NCBI RefSeq assembly: GCF_000382045.1
Contig: NZ_KB907457.1
Span: 248,001-312,000, forward strand
DNA length: 64,000 nucleotides
Reading direction: 5' to 3'
Source: Variovorax atrisoli 110B
Lineage (GTDB): Bacteria; Pseudomonadota; Gammaproteobacteria; Burkholderiales; Burkholderiaceae_C
Shown here: piece after piece, positions 36,030 to 44,598 of the stretch
Position numbering within the stretch: position 1 is the first letter of the stretch
Layout: every line of letters begins with the position of its first letter
The notes under the pieces: generated by a model
Databases searched by the model: none
Seen by the model: the letters and a program-made list of their open reading frames with translations, nothing else
What the model was told of the DNA's origin: nothing
Position numbers and translations under genes: made by a program

Positions 36030-37373
36030 ATGCAGGCCACGACCATCGACGACGGACTGCGCACGCTGGCCGAGGAGGCCGTCGTCTACGCCTTCCCGCT
36101 CTACGAGATGAGCCGCATGCGCGCGGCCACCTCGCCGCAGCGCACCGATACCGCGGGAGAAGCACCCAGGCCGCATCGCTGGTGCAACGTGTTCACGCAC
36201 GCACGCCAGCTGCTGGGCGCAGGCAAGAGCCGCGTGGTGACGCCGAACAATGACACGCTCTACACCAACGCCTGGCTCGACCTGGGCGAAGGCCCGCTGG
36301 TGATCGACGTGCCCGACACGGCCGGGCGCTACTACGTGCTGGGCCTGCTGGACTTCTACACGAACCCCTTCGCGCACATCGGCCAGCGGCTCACCGGAAC
36401 GGCAGCGCGCTCCTTCCTCGTCACGCCGCCGGGCTGGCGCGGGGAAGTGCCGGCCGCATTCGCGCAGCCCGGCTCGCACATCGAGGCGCCGACGCGCTGG
36501 CTGTGGGTGATCGGCCGCATCCTGGTCGACGGACCCGGCGACGTGCCGGCCGTGAATGCGCTGCAGGACGGCTTCGTCGTGCGCACGCTCGGCGACTGGC
36601 AGGCCGGCAAGGCCTCGTCGATGCCGAAGCATTTCGACCCGGCCTGCGATCCGAAGGCGCCGCTGAGCGCCGAACACTTCGCGGCGCAGGTGAACCGCGC
36701 GCTCCGCGAGAACCCGCCGCCGGCGCGCGATGCCGGGCTGCTGGCACGCTTCGCGCGGCTCGGGCTGGGCCTCGGTACCGGCGAACCCGACGAGGCGCAG
36801 CTCGCCGTTCTGCAGGACGCGCTCGATGCCGTGCTGCCGCGCCTGCGCCATGCGCAGTCGGGCGCCACCTCTTCCACCGGCTGGGTGCAGATGCCGCTGG
36901 TCGAAGGCAGCTTCGGCGACGACCACCCGGCGCGCGCGCTGGTGGCGCTCAAGTACATCGGCATGCTCGAGAGCCGCGAGGCGACCTACCCGCTGGCGTG
37001 GCACGACGCATCCGGGCGCAAGCTCGACGGCAGCGGCCGCTACACGCTGCGCTTCGCGCCCGGCGCGCTGCCGCCGGTCGATGCCTTCTGGTCGCTCACG
37101 ATGTACGACAGCCGCGACTACATGCTGGTGGACAACCCCATCGACCGCTACGCCATCGGCGACCGCACGCCCGGGCTGCGCCGCGACCCGGACGGCGGGC
37201 TCACGCTGCACATCCAGCATGCGCGCCCGGACGACGAAGCCGCGCAGGCGAACTGGCTGCCGGCGCCCGCGGGCGACTTCTATCTGTGCCTGCGCGCCTA
37301 CGTGCCGCGCGAGGAAATGCTGGACGGCCGCTATGCGCTGCCGGCGCTGGTGCGTACCGGGGAGGCCGCATGA
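36030..37373 (+). CDS. DUF1254/DUF1214 domain protein, copy 2
   Basis: 447 residues, same two-domain layout as the preceding gene: VVTPNNDTLYTNAWLDLGEGPLVIDVP (DUF1254) and DAFWSLTMYDSRDYMLVDNPIDRYAIGDRTPGL, NWLPAPAGDFYLCLRAY (DUF1214). No signal peptide. The pair clearly arose by duplication but has diverged strongly in the middle. It begins two bases after the upstream stop and overlaps the next gene by ATGA, so all three are translationally linked. Possible heteromer; function unknown. Confidence 0.85.
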   Translation: MQATTIDDGLRTLAEEAVVYAFPLYEMSRMRAATSPQRTDTAGEAPRPHRWCNVFTHARQLLGAGKSRVVTPNNDTLYTNAWLDLGEGPLVIDVPDTAGRYYVLGLLDFYTNPFAHIGQRLTGTAARSFLVTPPGWRGEVPAAFAQPGSHIEAPTRWLWVIGRILVDGPGDVPAVNALQDGFVVRTLGDWQAGKASSMPKHFDPACDPKAPLSAEHFAAQVNRALRENPPPARDAGLLARFARLGLGLGTGEPDEAQLAVLQDALDAVLPRLRHAQSGATSSTGWVQMPLVEGSFGDDHPARALVALKYIGMLESREATYPLAWHDASGRKLDGSGRYTLRFAPGALPPVDAFWSLTMYDSRDYMLVDNPIDRYAIGDRTPGLRRDPDGGLTLHIQHARPDDEAAQANWLPAPAGDFYLCLRAYVPREEMLDGRYALPALVRTGEAA

Positions 37374-38647
37374 ACACGAACGACACGAACGACACGAACG
37401 GCGCCGGACAGGAGAAGCCTTTCCTCATCGTCGGCACCGGCACCGAGACGGTGGCGCCGGGCCTGCACATCCTGCGCGGCCAGGGGCAGTCCTTCGTGGC
37501 CGAAACGGACGCCGGCCTCGTGGTGATCGATGCCGGGCCTGGCGGCCCGGTGACGCAGGGAATGATCGACGCGGTGCGCAAGCTCAGCAACGCGCCGCTG
37601 CATGCGCTTTGCTACAGCCACGGGCACGTGGGCTACAACTCCGGCGTGCCGATGTGGCTCGCGCATGCCGAGCAGCGCGGTGATGCGCCGCCGCGCGTGA
37701 TCGCGCACCGCAACGTGCTGCGGCGCCAGGCCCGCTACCGCGAGACCGAGGCGCTGCAGCACCGCATGGCGGAGATCCAGTTCAACCGGCCGGCGGGCTT
37801 CTTCGACCGCCGGCTCGCCATGCACGCGCCCACGGAGACCTTCGACGACCGGCTGCAGATCGGCCAGGGCGACAGCCATGTCGAGCTGCGCTGGGCGCCA
37901 TCGGAAACCGACGACGCGATCGCGCTGTGGAGCCCGTCGCAGCGCGTGCTTTACGGCGGCGCGGCGCTGATCGATTCGATTCCCAACATCGGCACGCCCT
38001 TTCGCACGATGCGCGACACGGTGCGCTGGGCCGACACGCTCGAAGCGCTCGCGGCGCTCGGCGCGCGCAAGGCGGTGCGCGAGTTCGGCGCCACGCTCGA
38101 AGGCGAGGAGCAGGTGCGGCACGTGCTCACCCACACCGCGCGTGCGCTGCGCTGGCTGCGCGCCGAGGTCGTGCGGCTGATGAACGAGGGGCACAACGAG
38201 CGCGGCGTGCTCGCGCGCATCCGCTTTCCCGACGAGCTGTTCGGCGTCGAGTGGATGAAGCCGACGTACGGCGACCCCGGCTACATCGTGCGCGACATCT
38301 ACCGCTCGGAGAACGGCTGGTGGGACCGCAACCCGACCTCGCTGCATCCCGAGGCGCCCGAGGCCGTCGGCCGGGCCGTGGCCGAGGCCATCACCGACAA
38401 GCGCGGCGTGATCGCGCGTGCATGCGCCCTCGCAAAGGAAGGCCGCTGGCAGCTCGCGCTGCACGTCATCGACCTGCTGGCCATCGCCGAGGGCGACGCG
38501 CCCGAGATCGTGGAGGCGCGCTCGCTGAAGGCCGAATGGCTGCGCGAGCGTGCACGGCAGGTGCCGAGTTACGTCTCGCGCAACCTGTATCGCGTGGGCG
38601 CGGACATGATCGAGCAGGGAACGCAGGCGCGCTTCGGCATCCACTGA
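37370..38647 (+). CDS. Alkylsulfatase-like metallo-beta-lactamase-fold protein with altered metal site
   Basis: 425 residues. N-terminal metallo-beta-lactamase fold (VVIDAGPGGPVTQGM) and a C-terminal alkylsulfatase dimerisation-type domain (ENGWWDRNPTSLHPEAPE, GRWQLALHVIDLLAIAEGDAPEI). The metal motif expected as HxHxDH reads H84-G-H86-V-G88-Y89, so the Asp and third His are replaced. The second metal site is probably lost; hydrolase activity may be changed or absent. No signal peptide. ATGA overlap with the upstream DUF1254 gene. Confidence 0.82.
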   Translation: MNTNDTNDTNGAGQEKPFLIVGTGTETVAPGLHILRGQGQSFVAETDAGLVVIDAGPGGPVTQGMIDAVRKLSNAPLHALCYSHGHVGYNSGVPMWLAHAEQRGDAPPRVIAHRNVLRRQARYRETEALQHRMAEIQFNRPAGFFDRRLAMHAPTETFDDRLQIGQGDSHVELRWAPSETDDAIALWSPSQRVLYGGAALIDSIPNIGTPFRTMRDTVRWADTLEALAALGARKAVREFGATLEGEEQVRHVLTHTARALRWLRAEVVRLMNEGHNERGVLARIRFPDELFGVEWMKPTYGDPGYIVRDIYRSENGWWDRNPTSLHPEAPEAVGRAVAEAITDKRGVIARACALAKEGRWQLALHVIDLLAIAEGDAPEIVEARSLKAEWLRERARQVPSYVSRNLYRVGADMIEQGTQARFGIH

Positions 38648-38671
38648 AAAACAGACGACAGGAGACAACAC

Positions 38672-39670
38672 ATGACAACCACACTCCTCCGGCACCGCCT
38701 GCGCTCGCTGGCCGTGGGCGCGCTCGCGGCCTGGGCGGCGATGGCCGTCCATGCACAGGGCAATGCCGATGCCTATCCCGACAAGCCGGTGACACTGATC
38801 GTTCCCACGGCGGCGGCAGGCGGCACCGACACCATCTCGCGGCTGATCGCCGACGCGCTCTCCAAATCGATGAAGCAGCCCTTCATCATCGACAACCGCC
38901 CGGGCGCCAACGGCATCCTCGGCACCGAGCTCGCGGCGCGCGCCGCGCCCGACGGCTACAAGCTGCTGTTCACCTACGCCGCGGCGATGGTGGTGAACCC
39001 CAGCCTCTACAGGAAGCTGCCCTACGACCCGGTGAAGGACTTCGCGCCCGTGGCGCAGATCGGGCGCGGCGGCAACCTGCTGCTGGTGCGGCCGGACCTG
39101 CCGGTGAAGACGCTCAAGGAATTCGTCGCCTACGCCAAGGCGCGCCCCGGCAAGCTCAACTACTGCTCGTGGGGCAACGGCTCGGGCGGCCACCTCGCGA
39201 TGGAGAGCCTCAGGAAGCAGGCGGGCCTGTCGATGACGCACGTGCCCTACAAGGGCAGCGGTCCGTGCGTGCAGGACCTGATGGGCGGGCAGGTGGATGC
39301 GGCCTTCGCCGACATGTCGTCCACGGTGGAGCTGGTGCGCGCGGGCCGGCTGAAGGCGCTGGCCAACAGCGGCCCCTCGCGCATCCCGATGCTGCCCGAC
39401 GTGCCGACGATGACGGAGGCCGGCTACCCCTTCGCGAACTATTCGTGGTACGGCCTGCTGGCGCCCGCGAAGACGCCACCGGCCATCGTCAAGAAGCTCA
39501 ACCTCGCCGTGAACCAGCTGCTGAAGGACCCGGCGGTGGTGCAGCGCCTGCGCGAACTCAACTTCACCGACCTGCCGCAGAACACGCCCGAGCAGTTCGC
39601 CGCCACCATCCAGAAGGACCTGCACGACTGGAACGTGCTGGTGAAGGACATCGGACTGACGCTGGAGTGA
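38672..39670 (+). CDS. Bug-type periplasmic substrate receptor, copy 2
   Basis: 332 residues. Signal peptide ending AAMAVHAQG, then YPDKPVTLIVPTAAAGGTDTISRLIA, GANGILGTELAARAAPDGYKLL, LPYDPVKDFAPVAQ and THVPYKGSGPCVQDLMGGQVDAAF, all Bug-family landmarks. It binds a small ligand in the periplasm. It starts 24 bases after the alkylsulfatase-like gene and is the last gene of the cluster, convergent with ruvA. It differs from copy 1 in the loops that contact ligand, so a different ligand is likely. Confidence 0.92.
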   Translation: MTTTLLRHRLRSLAVGALAAWAAMAVHAQGNADAYPDKPVTLIVPTAAAGGTDTISRLIADALSKSMKQPFIIDNRPGANGILGTELAARAAPDGYKLLFTYAAAMVVNPSLYRKLPYDPVKDFAPVAQIGRGGNLLLVRPDLPVKTLKEFVAYAKARPGKLNYCSWGNGSGGHLAMESLRKQAGLSMTHVPYKGSGPCVQDLMGGQVDAAFADMSSTVELVRAGRLKALANSGPSRIPMLPDVPTMTEAGYPFANYSWYGLLAPAKTPPAIVKKLNLAVNQLLKDPAVVQRLRELNFTDLPQNTPEQFAATIQKDLHDWNVLVKDIGLTLE

Positions 39671-39694
39671 AGAGAAGCGCCGGCGCCGCCGGCC

Positions 39695-40267
39695 TCACTT
39701 GGCCAGCGACTTCAGCGCCAGCTTGATGCCTTCGCTCACCGCCACGTCCTTGGGCAGCGCCTTGAGCGCGAGCGCGGCTTCCTTGTCGCTGTAGCCCAGG
39801 GCGACCAGCGCCTGCAGGATGTCGGCCTGCGCGTCGGAGGCGGCGTGCGCCGGCAGGCCGATGTCGGCGCCGAGCTTGCCCTTGAGCTCCAGCAGCAGCC
39901 GCTCGGCCGTCTTCTTGCCGATGCCGGGGATCTTCACCAGCCGGCCCAGCTCCTGCGTGGTGATCGCCTGCGAGAGCTCGCCCACGCTCATGCCCGAAAG
40001 CAGGCCCAGCGCGGTGCGCGGACCCACGCCGGTGATCTTGATGAGCTGGCGGAAGGCCGCGCGCTCCTCGGCAGTGCCGAAGCCGTAGAGAATCTGCGCG
40101 TCCTCGCGCACGACGAAGTGCGTGAGCAGCGACACCTTGGTGCCGACGTTCGGCAGGTTGTAGAACGTGCTCATCGGCACGTCGACCTCGTAGCCAACGC
40201 CGTTGCAGTCGACAACGACCTGCGGCGGATTGCGCTCGGCCAGGGTGCCGGTCAGTTTGCCTATCAT
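39695..40267 (-). CDS. ruvA: Holliday junction DNA helicase subunit RuvA
   Basis: 190 residues. OB-fold N-terminus (MIGKLTGTLAERNPPQVVVDCNGVGYEV), two helix-hairpin-helix motifs (LIKITGVGPRTALGLLSGM and LVKIPGIGKKTAERLLLELK) and the C-terminal domain that contacts RuvB (DILQALVALGYSDKEAALALK). It binds four-way junctions as a tetramer and loads RuvB. It stands alone, convergent with the Bug gene and divergent from phoH. Confidence 0.96.
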   Translation of the reverse strand: MIGKLTGTLAERNPPQVVVDCNGVGYEVDVPMSTFYNLPNVGTKVSLLTHFVVREDAQILYGFGTAEERAAFRQLIKITGVGPRTALGLLSGMSVGELSQAITTQELGRLVKIPGIGKKTAERLLLELKGKLGADIGLPAHAASDAQADILQALVALGYSDKEAALALKALPKDVAVSEGIKLALKSLAK

Positions 40268-40271
40268 TGGC

Positions 40272-40358
40272 TTCCCCCCGTTGCTTGCTCACTCCGTGTA
40301 GCCGCTTTCCCCCTCAAGAGGGCAACACCGGCGGACCGGCAAAGCCGGTTCCGCGGTG
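40272..40358. repeat. Dispersed intergenic repeat, copy B
   Basis: Second copy of the element at 27087-27171. The last 33 bases match with a single change; the 5' part is degenerate. It occupies most of the gap between divergent ruvA and phoH and begins five bases upstream of the ruvA start codon, so it may lie in the ruvA leader and hold or displace its promoter. Confidence 0.8.
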
Positions 40359-40435
40359 TTTCCCGCCCTGGATTGCGTTTTTTCGAGCGTGGCTGGTCTT
40401 GCATGGGCTGCCGATTAGATGGAAATGGATACCGC

Positions 40436-41383
40436 GTGATTCTGCGACACACCTTCACCCCACTGAACAACTCGCGCCTGAGCCACCTGTGCGGCCCGCT
40501 GGACGCCCACCTGCGCCGCATCGAGGAGGCGCTGGACGTGAAGATCGCGCACCGCCACGAGCAGTTCAAGGTCGAGGGCCACAAGGCCCCCGCGCAGCGC
40601 GCCATGGACGTTCTGCAGGCGCTCTACGAGATCGCGCAGCGGCCGATCGACGCGGCCGTGGTGCAGCTCACGCTGGCCGGCGACGGCGGGATGCTCGACG
40701 GCGACGACGATGCGGCGATGCTCGTCACCCGCCGCGGCGACCTGCGGCCGCGCACGCCCACGCAGGCGATCTATCTCGACAACATCGCGAAGCACGACAT
40801 CACCTTCGGCATCGGCCCGGCCGGCACCGGCAAGACGTATCTGGCAGTGGCCTGCGCGGTAGACGCGCTGGAGCGCGCCGCGGTGCAGCGCATCGTGCTG
40901 ACGCGCCCGGCGGTGGAAGCAGGCGAGCGGCTGGGCTTCCTGCCCGGCGACCTGACGCAGAAGGTCGACCCGTACCTGCGCCCGCTGTACGACGCGCTCT
41001 ACGACCTGATGGGCTTCGAGAAGGTGCAGAAGGCCTTCGAGCGCAACGCGCTGGAGATCGCGCCGCTGGCCTTCATGCGCGGGCGCACGCTGAACAACGC
41101 CTTCGTGATCCTCGACGAGGCGCAGAACACCACGCCGGAGCAGATGAAGATGTTCCTCACGCGCATCGGCTTCGGCGCGCGCGCGGTGGTGACGGGCGAC
41201 GTGAGCCAGATCGACCTGCCCAAGAACCAGCTGAGCGGCCTGATCGACGCCGAGCGCGTGCTCAAGCGCGTGAACGGCATCGCCATGACGCACTTCACGA
41301 GCGCGGACGTGGTGCGCCACCCGCTGGTGGCGAAGATCGTCGATGCCTACGACGGCCAGCGCAAGCGCGCGGGGAGCCACTGA
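40436..41383 (+). CDS. ybeZ: PhoH-like ATPase (YbeZ)
   Basis: 315 residues from the GTG at 40436 (VILRHTFTPLNN); an in-frame ATG at 40403 would add eleven residues. Walker A FGIGPAGTGKTYLA, Walker B FVILDEAQNTT and the conserved TRPAVEAGERLGFLPGDL and GDVSQIDLP segments identify the PhoH family. E. coli YbeZ works with the endoribonuclease YbeY, whose gene follows one base after this stop. A role in rRNA maturation or ribosome quality control is expected. Confidence 0.93.
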   Translation: MILRHTFTPLNNSRLSHLCGPLDAHLRRIEEALDVKIAHRHEQFKVEGHKAPAQRAMDVLQALYEIAQRPIDAAVVQLTLAGDGGMLDGDDDAAMLVTRRGDLRPRTPTQAIYLDNIAKHDITFGIGPAGTGKTYLAVACAVDALERAAVQRIVLTRPAVEAGERLGFLPGDLTQKVDPYLRPLYDALYDLMGFEKVQKAFERNALEIAPLAFMRGRTLNNAFVILDEAQNTTPEQMKMFLTRIGFGARAVVTGDVSQIDLPKNQLSGLIDAERVLKRVNGIAMTHFTSADVVRHPLVAKIVDAYDGQRKRAGSH

Positions 41384-41384
41384 G

Positions 41385-41852
41385 ATGGCGGCATCGAAGC
41401 TCCCGGCGCTTTCGCTGTCGCTGCAGTTCGGCCGCTTCAAGGGCGTGGAGCGCCACCGCGCCGCGCTGCCGCGCCACAGCGTGACGCGCTGGATACGCCA
41501 TGCGCTCGACATCGACGGCGAGATCACGGTGCGCATCGTCGATGCCGACGAAGGCCAGCGCCTGAACCGCGAGTTCCGCGGCAAGGACTATGCGACCAAC
41601 GTGCTCACCTTCGACTATGCGCAGGGCCCCGTCGTGATGGCCGACCTGGTGCTGTGCGCGCCGGTGGTCGCGCGCGAGGCGAAGGAAAACCGCAAGACGC
41701 TGGCCGACCACTACGCGCACCTGCTGGTGCACGGCACGCTGCACGCCCAGGGCTGGGACCACGAGACCAGCGAGGCCGACGCCGACGAGATGGAGGCGTA
41801 CGAGATAGAGATCCTCGCGGGGCTGGGCGTGCGCAACCCCTACGGCAAATAG
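41385..41852 (+). CDS. ybeY: Endoribonuclease YbeY
   Basis: 155 residues. The zinc motif HGTLHAQGWDH (H3xH5xH) near the C-terminus and the REFRGKDYATNVLTF segment are diagnostic. YbeY is a zinc RNase in 16S rRNA 3'-end maturation and 70S quality control. Start ATG 41385, immediately after the phoH stop. Downstream lnt/corC genes, often present in this cluster, are absent here: the next gene is convergent dtd. Confidence 0.96.
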   Translation: MAASKLPALSLSLQFGRFKGVERHRAALPRHSVTRWIRHALDIDGEITVRIVDADEGQRLNREFRGKDYATNVLTFDYAQGPVVMADLVLCAPVVAREAKENRKTLADHYAHLLVHGTLHAQGWDHETSEADADEMEAYEIEILAGLGVRNPYGK

Positions 41853-41870
41853 CCGGGTGGCCGGCCGCCG

Positions 41871-42310
<440 letters not shown>

Positions 42311-42314
<4 letters not shown>

Positions 42315-43228
42315 AGGGGGTGATGTTCGCCGGCCTGGGTGGCGCGGGCTTCCATGGTCAAGGGCAACAGCTGGATGGTGACGCGCAGGCCGGGCACGGC
42401 GTCCATGAGCGCCTGCTCGAGCTCGTCGCGCATGCCGGCGGCGTGCTGCAGCGTCCAGTCGCCGGGCACGTGCATGTGCAGGTCGGCGAAGCGGCGCTGG
42501 CCGGCGCTGCGCGTGACCATGTCGTCGAAGCGCAGCCGCCGGCCTTCAGGCACGCGGGCGGCGAAGGCATCGATGGTGGCGCGCACGGTGCCGAGGGTTT
42601 CGGAGTCGACCGCCTCGTCCATCAGCCCCTGCGAGGAGCGCCACACCAGCTTGACGCCCTCGCGCGCGATGTTCAGCGCGACGCCGATGGCCAGGATCGG
42701 ATCGAGCCAGAGCCAGCCGGTGACCATCACGCCGACGATGCCGATCAGCACGGCGGCCGACGTCCAGACGTCGGCCATCAGGTGGCGGCCGTCGGCCTCC
42801 AGCGCGATCGAGCGGTGGGCGCGCGCCGCGCGGAACAGCAGCAGGGCCAGCCCCGCGTTGAAGCCCGAGCTGATCACCGACAGCGCCAGGCCCCAGCCCA
42901 GCTGCTCCAGCGGCTGGGGCGACAGCAGCCGCTGCACCGAGACCCATACGATGGCGATGGCCGCCCCGACGATCAGGATGCCCTCGAAACCCGAGGAGAA
43001 GTACTCGGCCTTGTGGTGGCCGTAGGGGTGGTCGTCGTCGGCCGGCCGCTCGGCGATGGTCACCATCGCGAGCGCGAAGACGGCGCTCGCGAGATTCACG
43101 AAGGACTCCATGGCGTCCGAGATCAGGCCCATGGAATTCGTCATGTAGCCGGCCAGTCCCTTGAGCACGATCGTGATCAAAGCCACGACAACCGACGCGC
43201 GAAGCAGCGCCTTAGGGGAAAACATCAT
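42311..43228 (-). CDS. Cation diffusion facilitator, FieF-like
   Basis: 305-residue CDF transporter. Six membrane segments; metal-site residues appear in SMGLISDAMESFVN and LEADGRHLMADVWTSAAV, and DDDHPYGHHKAEYFSSG is the conserved cytoplasmic loop. The C-terminal cytoplasmic domain carries RFADLHMHVPGDWTLQHAAGM. It exports divalent cations (Fe, Zn or Mn) by proton antiport. It lacks the long His-rich loop of the DmeF paralogue at 20.7 kb. Stop overlaps dtd start. Confidence 0.9.
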
Positions 43229-43380
43229 TCGAAAACCACCGTGAACAGTGCAGGAAGCAGGGCGAAAAGCGGTAAAAGGGCGCAGAAACAGCCTGAATTA
43301 TCGGCCTCGTGTCCATATGTAACGCCTTCGCATTAATAATGTTTGACTAACGTTGCGCAACTCTTAGCACAGAGAGCCAG

Positions 43381-43926
43381 ATGATGAAAAACCTCGTGAC
43401 CGTCCTCGGCGGCATCGCCATCGCGGGATACGCCGCGCTGGCGCAGGCCCAGACGCCGCCGGCCGCTCCTGCGACCGCTCCAGCACCCGCGCCGGCAGCT
43501 GCGGAAGCGGCTCCCGCGCCAGTGCCTGCCGCCAAGCCCGATCTCCAGGCCGGCTTCGTGAAGTCGGTGCGCGGCAGCGTCCAGCTGCTCAACGGCGCCG
43601 GCGCAGCCCGCACGGCCAGCGCAGGCGACGCGGTGGGCGCGGTGGACCGCATCGTGACCGGCCCCGACTCCTCGGCCTCCCTGGTGCTGCGCGACGACAC
43701 GACGCTGGTGGTCGGGCCCTCCACGCGCCTTGATCTCAAGGAATTCCATTTCGACGGCACCACGCGCGACGGCGGCATCCTGCTCTCGCTGCTGCGCGGC
43801 TCCATGCGCATGATCACCGGCCTCATCGGCAAGACCAACCCCGACGCGGTGCGGGTCGAGACGCAGACTGCCACCATCGGCATCCGCGGCACCGACTTCA
43901 TCGTGCAAGCCGACGGCCAGCCATGA
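43381..43926 (+). CDS. Exported FecR-domain protein
   Basis: 181 residues. Signal peptide (MMKNLVTVLGGIAIAGYAALAQAQ), then a Pro/Ala-rich linker (~25-55), then a FecR-type domain: GFVKSVRGSVQLLNG, VDRIVTGPDSSASLVLRDDTTLVVGP, TATIGIRGTDFIV. It lacks the membrane anchor of true anti-sigma FecR regulators and ends soon after the domain, so a periplasmic structural or sensing role is more likely. It overlaps the following OmpA-family lipoprotein gene by four bases. A TTGACT at ~43340 may belong to its promoter. Confidence 0.85.
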   Translation: MMKNLVTVLGGIAIAGYAALAQAQTPPAAPATAPAPAPAAAEAAPAPVPAAKPDLQAGFVKSVRGSVQLLNGAGAARTASAGDAVGAVDRIVTGPDSSASLVLRDDTTLVVGPSTRLDLKEFHFDGTTRDGGILLSLLRGSMRMITGLIGKTNPDAVRVETQTATIGIRGTDFIVQADGQP

Positions 43927-44555
43927 TCAAGATGCCGAAGAAACTCCCATCCTCCCGTTTCCCCTCCCTTCTCGCAGCCACTTTGGCCGCCGCCCTGCTG
44001 GCCGCTTGCTCCACGCCCGGCACGCGGGTGGTGCTGCTGCCGCAGGCCGACGGCAAGCCCTCGGCGGTAGTGGTCCGCGCCAAGGACGGCGAGGAAGTGC
44101 TCTCCACGCCCTACCAGCGCGCCACGGCCGCGGTCGGCGCCAAGGGCGCCCCGGTGGTCGACAACGTCGATCCGGCCAAGGTGCAGGCGGAGAACAAGCC
44201 GCTTTTCGACATGCGCCCGCCTCCTCCGCAGCGCTACACGGTCTACTTCGAGCTCGGCGGAACCACGCTGACGCCGGCGTCGCAGCAGATCATGAGCGAG
44301 GCGCTGGCGGCAGCGCTGGCGCGCAGCGGCGGCGACATCGTGGTCACCGGCCACACCGACACCAAGGGAAGCGGTCCGCAGAACGACGAGCTCTCGCGCC
44401 GCCGGGCGCAGGAAGTGGCCCAGCTCTTCGTCGAGCGCCAGTTCCCGGCCAACCGCATCGAGGCCGTGGGCCGCGGCGAACGCGACCTGGCCGTCCAGAC
44501 CGCCGACGAGGTGGACGAGCCGCGCAACCGGCGCGTGACCATCGAGGTCCGGTAG
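43923..44555 (+). CDS. OmpA-family peptidoglycan-binding lipoprotein
   Basis: 210 residues. Lipoprotein signal with lipobox LLAAC (acylated Cys near residue 29), a middle of unknown fold, and a C-terminal OmpA-like domain (~105-210: VYFELGGTTLTPASQQIM, TGHTDTKGSGPQNDELSRRRAQEV, NRIEAVGRGERD) that binds peptidoglycan diaminopimelate. It would anchor the outer membrane to the wall. Translationally coupled to the FecR-domain gene, suggesting the two act together in the envelope. Convergent with tyrS. Confidence 0.9.
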   Translation: MIKMPKKLPSSRFPSLLAATLAAALLAACSTPGTRVVLLPQADGKPSAVVVRAKDGEEVLSTPYQRATAAVGAKGAPVVDNVDPAKVQAENKPLFDMRPPPPQRYTVYFELGGTTLTPASQQIMSEALAAALARSGGDIVVTGHTDTKGSGPQNDELSRRRAQEVAQLFVERQFPANRIEAVGRGERDLAVQTADEVDEPRNRRVTIEVR

Positions 44556-44598
44556 ATAAATAAGGATGCGGAGCAGGCCCCGCGGGGCCCGTTCCGGT

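Noticed and set aside
44574..44587. GC-rich palindrome between the OmpA-like gene and tyrS as terminator
   Set aside because: A perfect palindrome but without a T run on either strand; too weak to list.
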